DNA of 64,000 nt from NCBI RefSeq assembly GCF_029667115.1, contig NZ_JARUIU010000002.1, positions 372,001-436,000 of the forward strand, written 5' to 3'. This DNA is from Jeotgalibacillus sp. ET6. Lineage in GTDB: Bacteria > Bacillota > Bacilli > Bacillales > Jeotgalibacillaceae. The position numbers and the translations under genes were made by a program. Position 1 is the stretch's first letter, and each line of letters opens with the position of its first letter. The notes under the pieces were generated by a model. That model was not told where the DNA came from. It made no database searches and saw only the letters and a program-made list of their open reading frames with translations. Positions 53,442 through 62,245 of the stretch are shown in pieces.

Positions 53442-53772
53442 CATTCTCTTATTTTCATTACTCATTGTTATGACGCTGGCAGGCTCATTTGGAAGCTATT
53501 TCTTTAAACTTGCATCTGGATTGGATATGAAAAGCCAGTCAAAGGCTTTTTTGGGAAGATTGATCATCGGGGGCATATTGTATTTTAGCGGCGCTGTACT
53601 TAATATCGTTCTATTAATGTATTTGCCTTACACCATTGTTTTTCCGTTGACATCCATAACATATATCTGGACCTTTCTATTATCATTATGGCTTCTTAAC
53701 GAAAAAGCTACATTTAGAAAAATTGCCGGTCTTACATTGATTCTCGCGGGTTCAGCATTGCTTGTATTATAG
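53428..53772 (+). CDS. SMR/EmrE-like transporter subunit 2
   Basis: 114 aa, four helices; GTG start inside the end of the first subunit gene. FSLLIVMTLAGSFGSYFFKL, MYLPYTIVFPLTSITYIWTF and the closing AGLTLILAGSALLVL match the EmrE fold. The two non-identical subunits probably form an antiparallel heterodimer that flips the lipid-linked sugar made by the GT2 enzyme. Confidence 0.8.
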   Translation: MATVNILLFSLLIVMTLAGSFGSYFFKLASGLDMKSQSKAFLGRLIIGGILYFSGAVLNIVLLMYLPYTIVFPLTSITYIWTFLLSLWLLNEKATFRKIAGLTLILAGSALLVL

Positions 53773-53835
53773 TAAAATCATAGTATCTGTTATCTCTATT
53801 TTTTAATTTAAAGATAACTAACATCTGACTACAAT

Positions 53836-53893
53836 AGGGAATGTCTTATTATGTGCACGTAACGTGTATGTGATGACGGCATTCTCTTTTTTT
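53836..53893 (+). terminator. Long-stem terminator after the glycosylation cassette
   Basis: AGGGAATGTC ... GACGGCATTCTCT with inner ATGTGCACGT/ACGTGTATGT pairing, followed by TTTTTTT. The rest of the gap to 54092 (AT-rich) shows no clear promoter. Confidence 0.85.
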
Positions 53894-54092
53894 GTTTTAT
53901 AAACAGTTATAATAGCTTGTCTCGATAATAGCAGGTAACTTGAATGGTGAAGTACAATGTACAGAGGTTTTAACTAATCGTTAGTCAGAGAAGACACATA
54001 AAAAATGAATGGAAAGGGTAGGAGAGAAAAATAAGGCACGGACTGATCAATAGACTTAACGTCAGGATGTAAGTTGAAAGGCAGGAGACGAC

Positions 54093-55328
54093 ATGAAAAA
54101 TCAACCCCATACAGTGGATGGAGCGGTTTACCAGGCAAAGCGGGCATGGCAGATGTTTGGTTTGCTGCTGCTTGCTCAAGTGCTTGTCGCGCTGGTTGGC
54201 AGGGGGATCGCGCCTCTTTCTCCCTTAATTGCTTCAGATTTACGTTTATCTAATGCTCAGGTTGGTGGACTTCCTTCTGCCTTGTTTGCAGGACAAATGC
54301 TCGTAAGTATTCCATCCGGATTAGTTGTTGACCGAATCGGAACAAAAAAACTGCTATTTATTGTGTGTCTCCTTTTAGGTATATTTTATGCTGCAACTAC
54401 TCTTGTACCTTCTTACGCTCTACTTTTGCTGTGTATCTTACTCGGCGGGATGGCGTATGGAACCATGCACCCGGTTACAAACAAAGGAATCCTCTACTGG
54501 TTTCCTCAAAGACGCAGGGGAATGGCGATGGGTATCAAGCAAATGGGGATTACACTTGGGTCTGCGCTGGCTGCAGCTGCTCTTCTTCCTTTTGCTCTAT
54601 ATACAGATTGGAAAATGGCCGTGATCGCTTCTTGTATAATCCTGTTTGCCGCCGGTCTTATCTCATCTGCTTTTTATCATGAGAACGTTGTCATAGATGG
54701 ATCGAAAAATCAGCAGGAAGAATCGCTTATAAATAAAATCAAGCATATGGCAATGAATCGTGATCTGCTATTAATTAGTTTGGCTGCATTTATACTAAAT
54801 GGTTCTCAGATGAGTCTGACAATCTATGTTTTATTTTATATAGGCAATGAGCTTTTGTTTGGCCTGGGCATTGCAGGGGCGATGTATGTTCTCTCAGAAA
54901 TAGGCGGTTCAGCAGGCAGGATTGTATGGGGAACGGTAAGTGATTCTCTTTTTAAAGGAAGAAGATTCCCGGTCACGCTTATTCTGATGGTTGTGGCTTC
55001 CATTGGAGCTGTCTCGATGGTATTGCTCACTCCAAACACCCCTGTTTGGATACTATGTATACTTCTATTTACCCTTGGCTTTGCGGTTTCGGGTTTCAAT
55101 GGTCTCTGGATGAATATCGCAACGGAATTGACAGAGCCGCAGAGGGCGGGGCTTGCAAGCGGCTTTAGTTTAACAATCGGATCCATGGGCGTGATGGTGC
55201 TGCCGCCTTTGCTTGGATGGATTTCAGACATTACCGGCAGCTTCAAGCTCTCGTGGCTGGTCATGGGTGGAATGATTCTTCTAGCACTTGTTTTTATTCT
55301 TTTCCTCAGAAAAAGGAGAGATTTTTAA
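54093..55328 (+). CDS. MFS transporter
   Basis: 411 aa with 12 predicted helices. The family loop motif is seen in LVVDRIGTKKLL between helices 2 and 3, and PQRRRGMAMGIKQMG after helix 4-5 is typical of anion/nitrate-type or drug-type MFS members. Substrate unknown. ATG 54093 behind GGCAGGAGACGAC. Stands alone; the next gene starts 122 bases later. Confidence 0.85.
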   Translation: MKNQPHTVDGAVYQAKRAWQMFGLLLLAQVLVALVGRGIAPLSPLIASDLRLSNAQVGGLPSALFAGQMLVSIPSGLVVDRIGTKKLLFIVCLLLGIFYAATTLVPSYALLLLCILLGGMAYGTMHPVTNKGILYWFPQRRRGMAMGIKQMGITLGSALAAAALLPFALYTDWKMAVIASCIILFAAGLISSAFYHENVVIDGSKNQQEESLINKIKHMAMNRDLLLISLAAFILNGSQMSLTIYVLFYIGNELLFGLGIAGAMYVLSEIGGSAGRIVWGTVSDSLFKGRRFPVTLILMVVASIGAVSMVLLTPNTPVWILCILLFTLGFAVSGFNGLWMNIATELTEPQRAGLASGFSLTIGSMGVMVLPPLLGWISDITGSFKLSWLVMGGMILLALVFILFLRKRRDF

Positions 55329-55450
55329 CAAAAAGAAAATCCTAAGACCTATACGGAGATAATAGACTTATGATAAAATTAATCTTTAATGAAAGTCCTT
55401 CATCCTCTTCCATTTAAAGGATGAAAATTACTCTTTTAGGAGGCGACTTT

Positions 55451-56365
55451 TTGAAAAATCAAGAGTTTCTTCTTACCCTTCAGTATTTAGACGGCGAGCA
55501 GTCTATCAAAGGATCTCCACAAGTCATCGAACATCACCTCAGAACTATATTAGATCATTTAGCAGATGATAGAGACTCGTCCTCTGCAGAAAAAGAAATT
55601 AAAATTCAAATCAACACTCATTCACCCATCCGTTCAAGTGATGGCACGGCGGAGCAAAAAGCAGAAGCATCAGACCAAGGGGTGGAAAAGACTCAACTCG
55701 TATCGCTGCTTGAGGAGATTGAACCTTCTACAGAATGGCTTCATGTCCTGTCTTTCTCCTATTACCTTTCTTTATTTCAGAAAAATGAGGTTATTACTGC
55801 CCGGACGCTGAGTAATCTATATCCAAAGGCGGGAATTCTTTTACCTAATAATGTTCACTTCTCAATATTTCAATGCGTGGATAAAGGGTTTCTTGAATTG
55901 GTCGGCACTTCAAGCAGTCAACAGGTATACAAGATGACTCCTTTAGGCATGAAGCATATTGAAGACCGCATTCAATATAGCCGGAAAGAAAGAAACGGTA
56001 AAATTATGCTTGATCAGTTTGAATCCGATGAACAGAAAAAACAGGTAGATCTTTTCGTGAAAACCATTGAGCCGGCAGAGTACGCAAAGCTTAAAAAGTT
56101 AAGAAATTTTGAAGAACAACTCCTCTTGATTTTGTATTATCTGCATGAAAAGGGGATCACAAATTTGGTTCGGACCATTATGGTATATCAAATTCTTCTG
56201 CAGCTTAAGCAATATAAAGGCAGTCCACGAACTGTTCAGACTGCGCTGAGCAGAGCCCGTCCGATGGTAATGAAAGTGAAAGTGGAAAACAAGATTCACT
56301 ACAAACTCACTGAAAAAGGAAATGTGTACCTTTCGAAGAATAATTTAATTTCATCAACTACATAA
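55451..56365 (+). CDS. Unknown protein with winged-helix-like segments
   Basis: 304 aa, soluble, not recognised. TTG 55451 is chosen because AGGAGG lies 7 bases before it. After an N-terminal domain and a charged linker, two regions look like winged helices: NEVITARTLSNLYPKAGILL with KMTPLGMKHIEDRI, and GITNLVRTIMVYQILLQL with KIHYKLTEKGNVYLSKN. The two repeats with terminal L-T-x-x-G motifs suggest a DNA-binding or scaffolding protein. The neighbours give no help. Confidence 0.65.
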   Translation: MKNQEFLLTLQYLDGEQSIKGSPQVIEHHLRTILDHLADDRDSSSAEKEIKIQINTHSPIRSSDGTAEQKAEASDQGVEKTQLVSLLEEIEPSTEWLHVLSFSYYLSLFQKNEVITARTLSNLYPKAGILLPNNVHFSIFQCVDKGFLELVGTSSSQQVYKMTPLGMKHIEDRIQYSRKERNGKIMLDQFESDEQKKQVDLFVKTIEPAEYAKLKKLRNFEEQLLLILYYLHEKGITNLVRTIMVYQILLQLKQYKGSPRTVQTALSRARPMVMKVKVENKIHYKLTEKGNVYLSKNNLISSTT

Positions 56366-56402
56366 AAAATCCACTGCATGAACCGCATGCAGTGGATTTT
56401 TC
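56366..56402. terminator. Bidirectional terminator
   Basis: AAAAATCCACTGCATG and CATGCAGTGGATTTTT form a 16-bp stem around AACCG, between two convergent genes. Confidence 0.93.
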
Positions 56403-56407
56403 GACTT

Positions 56408-57331
56408 TTAAATATCTAAATGGTCTTTTAAAGAGGCTTGAATGGACTGAATTTCTTCGTCCGGTACAATGTAATAATAAATATTATCGATTCGTTCGCC
56501 ATAGCCATTTTGAATAGAAGTTTGTTCAAAGCTTGATGCGGCAGCGCGATATTCACTTTGAATATCTACCATTTGATCAAACGTCAGATTGGTTTTGATA
56601 TTATTGCCAAGCGCATCGAAAATATTTCCATAGTTCCAAAGTGAATTTATACTGGCGCCTTCACGGACAACGCCCTGAATGATCTGGCGTTGTCTTTCCT
56701 GACGTCCAAAATCTCCGTCAGGATCTTCATACCGCATGCGGGAGAAGGAGAGGGCTTCATTTCCACTTAGAGTAAGTTGCCCCTGGGGAAAATTATGGCC
56801 GCCATGCTCAAAAGCAAATGAGTTATTAACGGTTACACCGCCCACTGCATCCACTATATCTTCAAAACCTTCCATGTTAACCTGGACATAATAGTCTATC
56901 GGTATATCAAGAAAATTTTCAACTGTGTCCATGGCCATCGGAATTCCGCCAAAAGCATAGGCATGATTTATTTTATCATCGAAGCCTTTACCTACAATTT
57001 GAGTTCTGGTGTCCCGGGGGATACTCAATAGCTTTGTCGTTTCTTCCTTCGGGTTGACTGTCATAACGATCATGGTGTCAGATCTTCCCTGATCGTCTCC
57101 ACGCTCGTCCACACCAAGCATAAGGACTGAAAAAGGATCCTGTTCATTAAATTTAACTTGTTCAACTCTTTTTTCAGACGTTTCGCGCTCTATCGGCTGA
57201 TGCATTTTATCCGTAGCTGAATTTAAAGATTGATAGACTGTAAAAACGTAGGCTCCAGCCCCCAGCAGCAAAACTGCAAAAGTGATTAAAAGCCATTTCA
57301 GCCATTTCTTTTTCTTCCGTTCTCTTCTCAC
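56408..57331 (-). CDS. LytR-CpsA-Psr (LCP) family wall-polymer ligase
   Basis: 307 aa. Basic N-terminus, one anchor helix (WLLITFAVLLLGAGAYVF), then the LCP domain: SVLMLGVDERGDDQGRSDTM near residue 68, LLSIPRDTRTQIVGKG near 97, KINHAYAFGG, YVQVNMEGFEDIVDAVGGV, and FSRMRYEDPDGDFGRQERQR with the conserved Asp/Arg. These enzymes attach teichoic acid or other polymers to peptidoglycan outside the membrane. GTG start 57331 behind GAGGG. Close to glycosylation and wall genes, but with its own terminator. Confidence 0.93.
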   Translation of the reverse strand: MRRERKKKKWLKWLLITFAVLLLGAGAYVFTVYQSLNSATDKMHQPIERETSEKRVEQVKFNEQDPFSVLMLGVDERGDDQGRSDTMIVMTVNPKEETTKLLSIPRDTRTQIVGKGFDDKINHAYAFGGIPMAMDTVENFLDIPIDYYVQVNMEGFEDIVDAVGGVTVNNSFAFEHGGHNFPQGQLTLSGNEALSFSRMRYEDPDGDFGRQERQRQIIQGVVREGASINSLWNYGNIFDALGNNIKTNLTFDQMVDIQSEYRAAASSFEQTSIQNGYGERIDNIYYYIVPDEEIQSIQASLKDHLDI

Positions 57332-57626
57332 ACATTGTCCCTCATTTCAGAATTATCTCTTTTTAAACATAGCACGATGGGGGTGAAAAAGGAATATCTT
57401 AACACAAAGATTCAATGAAACTTTGATGAAAATTTGTCGTTTATTGCTGATTTAGAGGCTCAAGCCTAGTCTTAAGTACTCATTATAAAGAGTGATCTAG
57501 ATACATAGCAGTAAAATGGAACTTATTACAACATAAAATAGAACATATGTTCGAAAGGTGATATAATAACCGTGCACAGCAATAAATAGTTGGCAGGCTA
57601 CTTCCCAATGGAGGGAGGTGGTGCGG

Positions 57627-57731
57627 GTGACAGTGTATGAGGCAGTGAGTGTGGTAGCGCAGTATAGTGTCTTAGCGATCAGTGTCCTCACTCTGGTCGT
57701 TTCCTTGATCATCAGCCAAAAAAAGAAATAA
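57627..57731 (+). CDS. Holin-like type I toxin (Hol_Tox family)
   Basis: 34 aa: starts MTVYEAVSVVAQYSVLAISV, a single hydrophobic helix, and ends SLIISQKKK. The MTVYE start and KKK end are the pattern of Bacillus/Lactobacillus holin-like toxins. GTG start 57627 with GGGAGGTG 6 bases upstream; an in-frame GTG at 57621 is less well placed. It is too short for the usual ORF thresholds. A terminator stem runs from its last codons and works on both strands. Confidence 0.78.
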   Translation: MTVYEAVSVVAQYSVLAISVLTLVVSLIISQKKK

Positions 57732-57850
57732 CCGTCCCCCCTTGGCAAGGATAACGGTTATTTCCTAATAATCAGATTCCGAGTCAGCCAATCTATATGA
57801 AAAGCTGCTGCGGAGATGGGGGGCTTGCCCCTCATTTTCTACGTATATTT
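57722..57850 (-). ncRNA. Putative antisense RNA antitoxin
   Basis: Predicted from position, by analogy with RatA/TxpA-type loci. The hairpin 57725-57764 (GAAATAACCGT / ACGGTTATTTC) is followed on the minus strand by TTTTTTT, so a minus-strand RNA starting near 57850 would end inside the 3' end of the toxin gene. A promoter-like region (TTTACT, TAGAAA) lies at about 57850-57880 on that strand. The 5' end is not fixed. Confidence 0.5.
57725..57764. terminator. Terminator shared by toxin mRNA and antisense RNA
   Basis: GAAATAACCGT and ACGGTTATTTC with an 18-base CCCCCCTTGGCAAGG-type loop. A run of seven T follows on the minus strand; on the plus strand the T run is shorter. Confidence 0.75.
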
Positions 57851-57904
57851 CTACTATAGCGTTTTTATGCAGTAAAATCCATTCCTAAGGGTGGGGAAAT
57901 GTAA

Positions 57905-59092
57905 TTATTCATGCCATCCATTTACAAGATGTCTTGCTCTTACTACACCTTGAATTTTCTGAAGGCGGTTTAAGATATCTTCCGCCTGCTCTTCTGTCAG
58001 TTTATTATCAATATCGATTAATGTATAAGCCCAGTCACCACGGCTTCTGTTAAGCATGTCTGCTATATTAAATTCTCTTTCAGCGAGAAGGGTGGAAAAT
58101 TGACCGACCATATTGGGTATATTTTGATGCATAATGGTCAGTCTGCCCGGAGAAGTCAGCGGCAAACTGACATTAGGCAGATTAACAGAATTGCGAATAT
58201 TTCCAGTTTCTAAAAACACTTTTAACTGCTGAGCAGCCATAATGGCGCAATTTTCTTCGGATTCTGTTGTAGAAGCACCTAAATGCGGAATGGCAACCAC
58301 ATTATCAAGGCTGAAGATATGGTCATTCGGAAAATCAGTAATATATTTTCCGACCGTGCCATCTTCCAGGGCATGAGTAAGCGCTTGTTCATCGACTAAT
58401 TCCCCGCGTGCAAAATTAATAAATTGCATTCCTTTTTTCATGGAACGGAACGCTTTTTTATCGATAAAGCCAGTTGTTTTTTCGGACAATGGCACATGAA
58501 TCGTAATATAGTCGCAGGAAGACAGCAGCTCTTCAAGCTGATGAACCCGTTGAACATTCCTTGAAATGGTCCAGGCCACGTCAACTGAAACAAACGGATC
58601 ATAAGCCATTACATCCATGTCTAGTGCAAGCGCATCATTTGCCACAATGGATCCGATATTTCCAAGACCGATTACCCCGAGCTTTTTGCCTCTAATCTCA
58701 TTTCCAATGAATGCTTTTTTATTTGCTTCCACCTGAGAGGCTACATTTGTAGTGCCTTCGAGAGTATGAGTCCATCGTATTGCAGAGAATAGATTTCTAG
58801 CACTGGCAATTAAGCAGGAAAGTACTAATTCTTTTACTGCGTTGGCGTTGGCTCCTGGTGTGTTGAAAACAACTATGCCGTTTTCAGAGCATTTGTCCAG
58901 CGGAATATTATTCGTTCCAGCACCTGCTCTGGCAATCGCCTGAACAGAGCGGGGAAGAGACTGCTCGTGAAGGGAGTGGCTTCTCAGCAAAATACCATCG
59001 GGCTCTTCTGCTGTATTAAGCTCATAAGGATCACGCAGTAATGAAAGGCCTGCTTCTGCAATCTGATTGTACGTCTGAATCTGATAGGTCAC
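57905..59092 (-). CDS. serA: D-3-phosphoglycerate dehydrogenase
   Basis: 395 aa; catalyses the first step of serine synthesis. NAD-binding LGVIGLGNIGSIVANDA near residue 137, catalytic Arg/Glu/His in FARGELVDEQAL, FPNDHIF and VVAIPHLGASTTE. Residues from about 320 form an ACT domain (FSTLLAEREFNIADML), which may bind serine. The length is that of the short type, without the extra domain of the B. subtilis enzyme. Its ATG overlaps the end of serC (ATGA), so the two steps are coupled. Confidence 0.93.
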   Translation of the reverse strand: MTYQIQTYNQIAEAGLSLLRDPYELNTAEEPDGILLRSHSLHEQSLPRSVQAIARAGAGTNNIPLDKCSENGIVVFNTPGANANAVKELVLSCLIASARNLFSAIRWTHTLEGTTNVASQVEANKKAFIGNEIRGKKLGVIGLGNIGSIVANDALALDMDVMAYDPFVSVDVAWTISRNVQRVHQLEELLSSCDYITIHVPLSEKTTGFIDKKAFRSMKKGMQFINFARGELVDEQALTHALEDGTVGKYITDFPNDHIFSLDNVVAIPHLGASTTESEENCAIMAAQQLKVFLETGNIRNSVNLPNVSLPLTSPGRLTIMHQNIPNMVGQFSTLLAEREFNIADMLNRSRGDWAYTLIDIDNKLTEEQAEDILNRLQKIQGVVRARHLVNGWHE

Positions 59093-60207
59093 AATTTGTA
59101 TCCTCCTTTATCGGGCGTTGCTACGGTCATTTTTTCAAATTCTTTTATGGCGGAGACAAGTCTTTCCACGCTTTCAAAAGGCATTGCATTATAGAGGCTT
59201 GCTCTCATTCCCCCGACTGACCGATGGCCTTTTAATTCCACAAGTCCCTTTGACTCTGCATAATGGAGAAACGCGGAGTCCGTATTGGGGTCATCCGATT
59301 TAAAAGGGATGTTCATCAAGGAACGGTCTTTTTTATGAACCGGCGAAGAAAATAGGGGAGACTGATCAATTGCTTCGTAAAGGAAAGAAGCTTTTTCTCG
59401 GTTTCGGGCTTCAAGCTCATCCACTCCCCCGAGCGACTCAATCCACTCAAGTACAAGGCCAACCATATAGATGCCGAATGTGGGTGGCGTATTATATAGA
59501 GAATTAGCTTTTACATGTGTTGCATAGTCCAGCATGGCAGGAGTTGACGCACTGGCTCTGCCCACTAGGTCTTCTCTAATAATGACAACCGTCACTCCGG
59601 AAGGGCCCAGGTTTTTCTGCGCCCCGGCATAGATGACACCATAGTCTTCCACGTTTATTTGTTCTGACAGAATACTGGAGGACAGATCAGTCACAATGGG
59701 AACAGATCCTGTGTCCGGGAGCTCAGAGATTCGAGTTCCTTCTATAGTATTGTTGCCAGTGATATGGAGGTAAGCTGTGTCAGACGAAAGAGTTGAATGT
59801 GCAAAAGAAGGGATCGATGTAAAACCATTTTCTTCAGAAGTTGCATAGATTTCTGCTTCTCCTGCTTTTTTTGCTTCCTCATATGCCTTTTTTGACCAGG
59901 AACCTGTGATTAAATAGGCAGCTTTGTGATCTTTTTGTAACAAATTTAATGGAATCATGGAGAATTGTAATGATGCACCCCCCTGTAAAAAAAGAATTTT
60001 GTAGGAATCCGGTATATTCATTAATTTTTTCAGACGGGATTGTGCGTTAATTAAAATTCGTTCGAATGCTTTTGATCGATGACTCATTTCCATTACCGAC
60101 ATGCCGCTTGAATTTGTGTTAACCAGCTCTGACTGTGCTCGCTGCAACACTTCAAGCGGAAGAGCAGAAGGCCCTGCGGAAAAATTTACAACGCGATCCA
60201 ATGTCAC
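59089..60207 (-). CDS. serC: Phosphoserine aminotransferase
   Basis: 372 aa PLP enzyme turning 3-phosphohydroxypyruvate into phosphoserine. NFSAGPSALPLEVLQ starts the protein, FLQGGASLQFSMIPLN contacts PLP phosphate near 75, and YAGAQKNLGPSGVTVVI holds the PLP lysine near 199. The C-terminal GHRSVGGMRASLYNAM is typical. GTG start 60207 behind AGAGGAG. First gene of serC-serA. The 214-base gap before it, shared with the LysM gene, shows no T-box or other riboswitch that I can recognise. Confidence 0.93.
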   Translation of the reverse strand: MTLDRVVNFSAGPSALPLEVLQRAQSELVNTNSSGMSVMEMSHRSKAFERILINAQSRLKKLMNIPDSYKILFLQGGASLQFSMIPLNLLQKDHKAAYLITGSWSKKAYEEAKKAGEAEIYATSEENGFTSIPSFAHSTLSSDTAYLHITGNNTIEGTRISELPDTGSVPIVTDLSSSILSEQINVEDYGVIYAGAQKNLGPSGVTVVIIREDLVGRASASTPAMLDYATHVKANSLYNTPPTFGIYMVGLVLEWIESLGGVDELEARNREKASFLYEAIDQSPLFSSPVHKKDRSLMNIPFKSDDPNTDSAFLHYAESKGLVELKGHRSVGGMRASLYNAMPFESVERLVSAIKEFEKMTVATPDKGGYKL

Positions 60208-60421
60208 TCAACTCCTCTAATTTTCTCCAATAGCTGCTAAACTATGAAACTTTCTTCACAAAGATAGGTCTTAGTATAGTTGTATGACGGACATGTGTCA
60301 ATGAGTGAAGAACAGTAATGGACGTAATGTAATTGTTACCACACTCTAACTCTCTTGATATGTTCTTGCAATCTATAGATGATATGATAGGCACTGTTAG
60401 TGAAAAGGAGGGCTTCATTTC

Positions 60422-61282
60422 ATGAAAAAACAAATTGTAGCACTAACTGCAGTAGCAGCACTGACTGCTGGAGCAGCAGGTCAGGCATCAGCATCATCTT
60501 CCCACACGGTAGAAAAAGGAGACACGCTGTGGGCAATTTCAAAAGCAAATAACGTCACGGTACAAGATCTAAAAGATTGGAACAGCCTATCATCCCATAT
60601 TATATATCCTAGCCAAGAGATCAAGGTTAGCAGCAAAGACGTACATCAATCTGAGACGTACACAGTTGTGAGCGGCGACACTTTATCTGAAATCGCAAAA
60701 GCTCATGGTACTTCAGTAGACAAGCTTTACAGCTGGAATGGTTTATCCAGCGATCTTATTTTCCCTGGTGATCAATTAACAGTAGCTGGCGGTTCTGCGC
60801 AAGCAGCACCAGCACAAGAAGCAGCACCGGAAACAGTAGAAGCACCAGCTGAAGAAGCTGCTCCTGCTGAAGAAGCGGCGCCTGTTGAAGAAACAGCACC
60901 AGCTGAAGAAGCACCTGCAGAAGATTCAGGATACACTGAATCTGCAGAAGGCGTATCAGGAACTGGCGGAGAAGAACCTTCTTCTGAAGCCGTACAGGAA
61001 TTAACTGTTACAGCAACTGCTTACACAGCTTATTGCAATGGATGTTCAGGTATAACAAGAACTGGAATTGATCTTCGTTCAAATCCAAATCAAAAAGTAA
61101 TTGCAGTAGACCCTAATGTCATTCCTCTTGGATCAAAAGTCTGGGTTGAAGGCTATGGTGAAGCGATCGCTGGAGACACTGGCGGCGCAATTAAAGGCAA
61201 CAAAATTGACTTGTTCATTCCTTCTCAGCAAGATGCGCTAAATTACGGCGTTCAAGAAGTACAAGTTAAAATCCTTGAATAG
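60422..61282 (+). CDS. Secreted LysM and 3D-domain wall protein (YocH-like)
   Basis: 286 aa. Signal peptide to about residue 25 (ASA/S), two LysM repeats (HTVEKGDTLWAISKANNVTV and YTVVSGDTLSEIAKAHGTSV) that bind peptidoglycan, a low-complexity AP/EE-rich linker (about 120-170), and a C-terminal 3D domain with VTATAYTAYCNGCSGITRTG and its catalytic-type aspartates (IAVDPNVIPLGS, GDTGGAIKGNKIDLF). This is the layout of YocH-like wall hydrolases and stationary-phase factors. I looked for a WalR box upstream and found no correctly spaced one. Confidence 0.92.
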   Translation: MKKQIVALTAVAALTAGAAGQASASSSHTVEKGDTLWAISKANNVTVQDLKDWNSLSSHIIYPSQEIKVSSKDVHQSETYTVVSGDTLSEIAKAHGTSVDKLYSWNGLSSDLIFPGDQLTVAGGSAQAAPAQEAAPETVEAPAEEAAPAEEAAPVEETAPAEEAPAEDSGYTESAEGVSGTGGEEPSSEAVQELTVTATAYTAYCNGCSGITRTGIDLRSNPNQKVIAVDPNVIPLGSKVWVEGYGEAIAGDTGGAIKGNKIDLFIPSQQDALNYGVQEVQVKILE

Positions 61283-61303
61283 TATAGGGTAACTCCTATT
61301 TAT

Positions 61304-61331
61304 GCCATCTCCATTCGGAGGTGGCTTTTCT
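61304..61331 (+). terminator. Terminator after the LysM-3D gene
   Basis: GCCATCTCC ATTC GGAGGTGGC followed by TTTTCTTT. The remaining gap to 61598 is AT-rich, with a TATAAT at 61551 as a possible -10 box for the next gene. Confidence 0.88.
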
Positions 61332-61598
61332 TTATCTTTGCCATTCACTGTTGAAACTGATTTTTTGCAGTCCTTATGATAAATAAAAAATAATTTGCTG
61401 AAAAGGAAGAGACATTTTTACAGTCATTTGAATAAAATAGAAAAAATAAAGAAAGATTCCTTACCGAAAAGCATTTTAATTTATCTTCTAAAGATTGAAA
61501 GATAATTGGTAAGCATTAACCCTTTATCTTTTTCATAAAATAGTTGATAATATAATTAAATAACTGAATATTCCAACATAAAGACAGGGGGAGGGAAT

Positions 61599-62057
61599 AT
61601 GTTGCTGACGATCAAGATGATGAAGCCTTTCTATACGCTGCAAGAAGGACATGATCTTAAGCTGGTGTTTGCTTATCAATATTTCTCTGTTGTTAAAGGA
61701 AAAGAAGTGTATCAATTTATACCGGTAGAAGCCAATGAGATTCGAATAAATCTAAAAACAAAACAAATTGAGAATTTAACGGATACTTTTGTATTTCAAC
61801 GGGGAACACGAATTTTTAGAATTCCACTGTTTCAGCTGCTTCAAATTTCTGATTTAGTAGATCATTTAAAATCCATTATTACATTTTATGTACAACAGAT
61901 TAAGTCAGACCAGGAAGAGGAGGCCTTGAGTGAAGAGATTCTCTTTCTTGAACGCCAAAATCTTCGCCGTTTGATTGATAAAGCGCTTCTTACTGGAGAC
62001 AAAGACTTATTTATGGAACTGACAGACCGTTTGAAAATAGAGGAGGCGGCTCACTAA
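61599..62057 (+). CDS. IDEAL-domain protein
   Basis: 152 aa. N-terminal half is a beta-rich domain (LKLVFAYQYFSVVKGKEVYQ). The C-terminal 45 residues match the IDEAL motif: LSEEILFLERQNLRRLIDKA then LLTGDKDLFMELTDRLK. IDEAL domains occur in Firmicutes proteins such as YpiB and ComK-related factors and probably mediate protein contacts. Strong ribosome site GGGGGAGGGA before ATG 61599. Specific role unknown. Confidence 0.8.
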   Translation: MLLTIKMMKPFYTLQEGHDLKLVFAYQYFSVVKGKEVYQFIPVEANEIRINLKTKQIENLTDTFVFQRGTRIFRIPLFQLLQISDLVDHLKSIITFYVQQIKSDQEEEALSEEILFLERQNLRRLIDKALLTGDKDLFMELTDRLKIEEAAH

Positions 62058-62136
62058 TGCTGCGGCTGCTTAAAAATTTATAACCGCCTGACTGCGTGAA
62101 GAGAGAGATTTCTTTACGGAGAAGGGTGGTTTTATT

Positions 62137-62244
62137 ATGCCCGTAAGACTTATACTTGGGAAAATCGGACAAATTTCTATTTTTTTCGACAAAACTTTCG
62201 TAAATCCTCTCTGTGAAGAGGTAAAAGTCTTTATAAAAGGTTGA
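62137..62244 (+). CDS. Possible 35-aa protein
   Basis: Begins MPVRLILGKIGQISIFFDKT. A GGGTGG sits 7 bases before the ATG. No recognised family. It ends exactly where repeat copy C begins, as copies A and B also follow gene ends. Could be chance. Confidence 0.35.
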   Translation: MPVRLILGKIGQISIFFDKTFVNPLCEEVKVFIKG

Positions 62245-62245
62245 T

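Noticed and set aside
57497-57748. 83-codon minus-strand frame over the toxin locus
   Set aside because: It is antisense to a well-supported Hol_Tox gene, and the more likely minus-strand product there is an RNA.
60290-60421. WalR box upstream of the LysM-3D gene
   Set aside because: TGTAAT and TGTTAC are both present at about 60327 but directly adjacent; the WalR direct repeat needs about 5 bases between the half-sites.
60208-60421. T-box or serine-related leader RNA before serC
   Set aside because: No T-box sequence, specifier stem or terminator/antiterminator pair is visible.
60900-60960. Tandem repeat locus in the LysM-3D gene
   Set aside because: The AP/EE-rich stretch is a low-complexity linker common in such wall proteins, not a separate repeat element.
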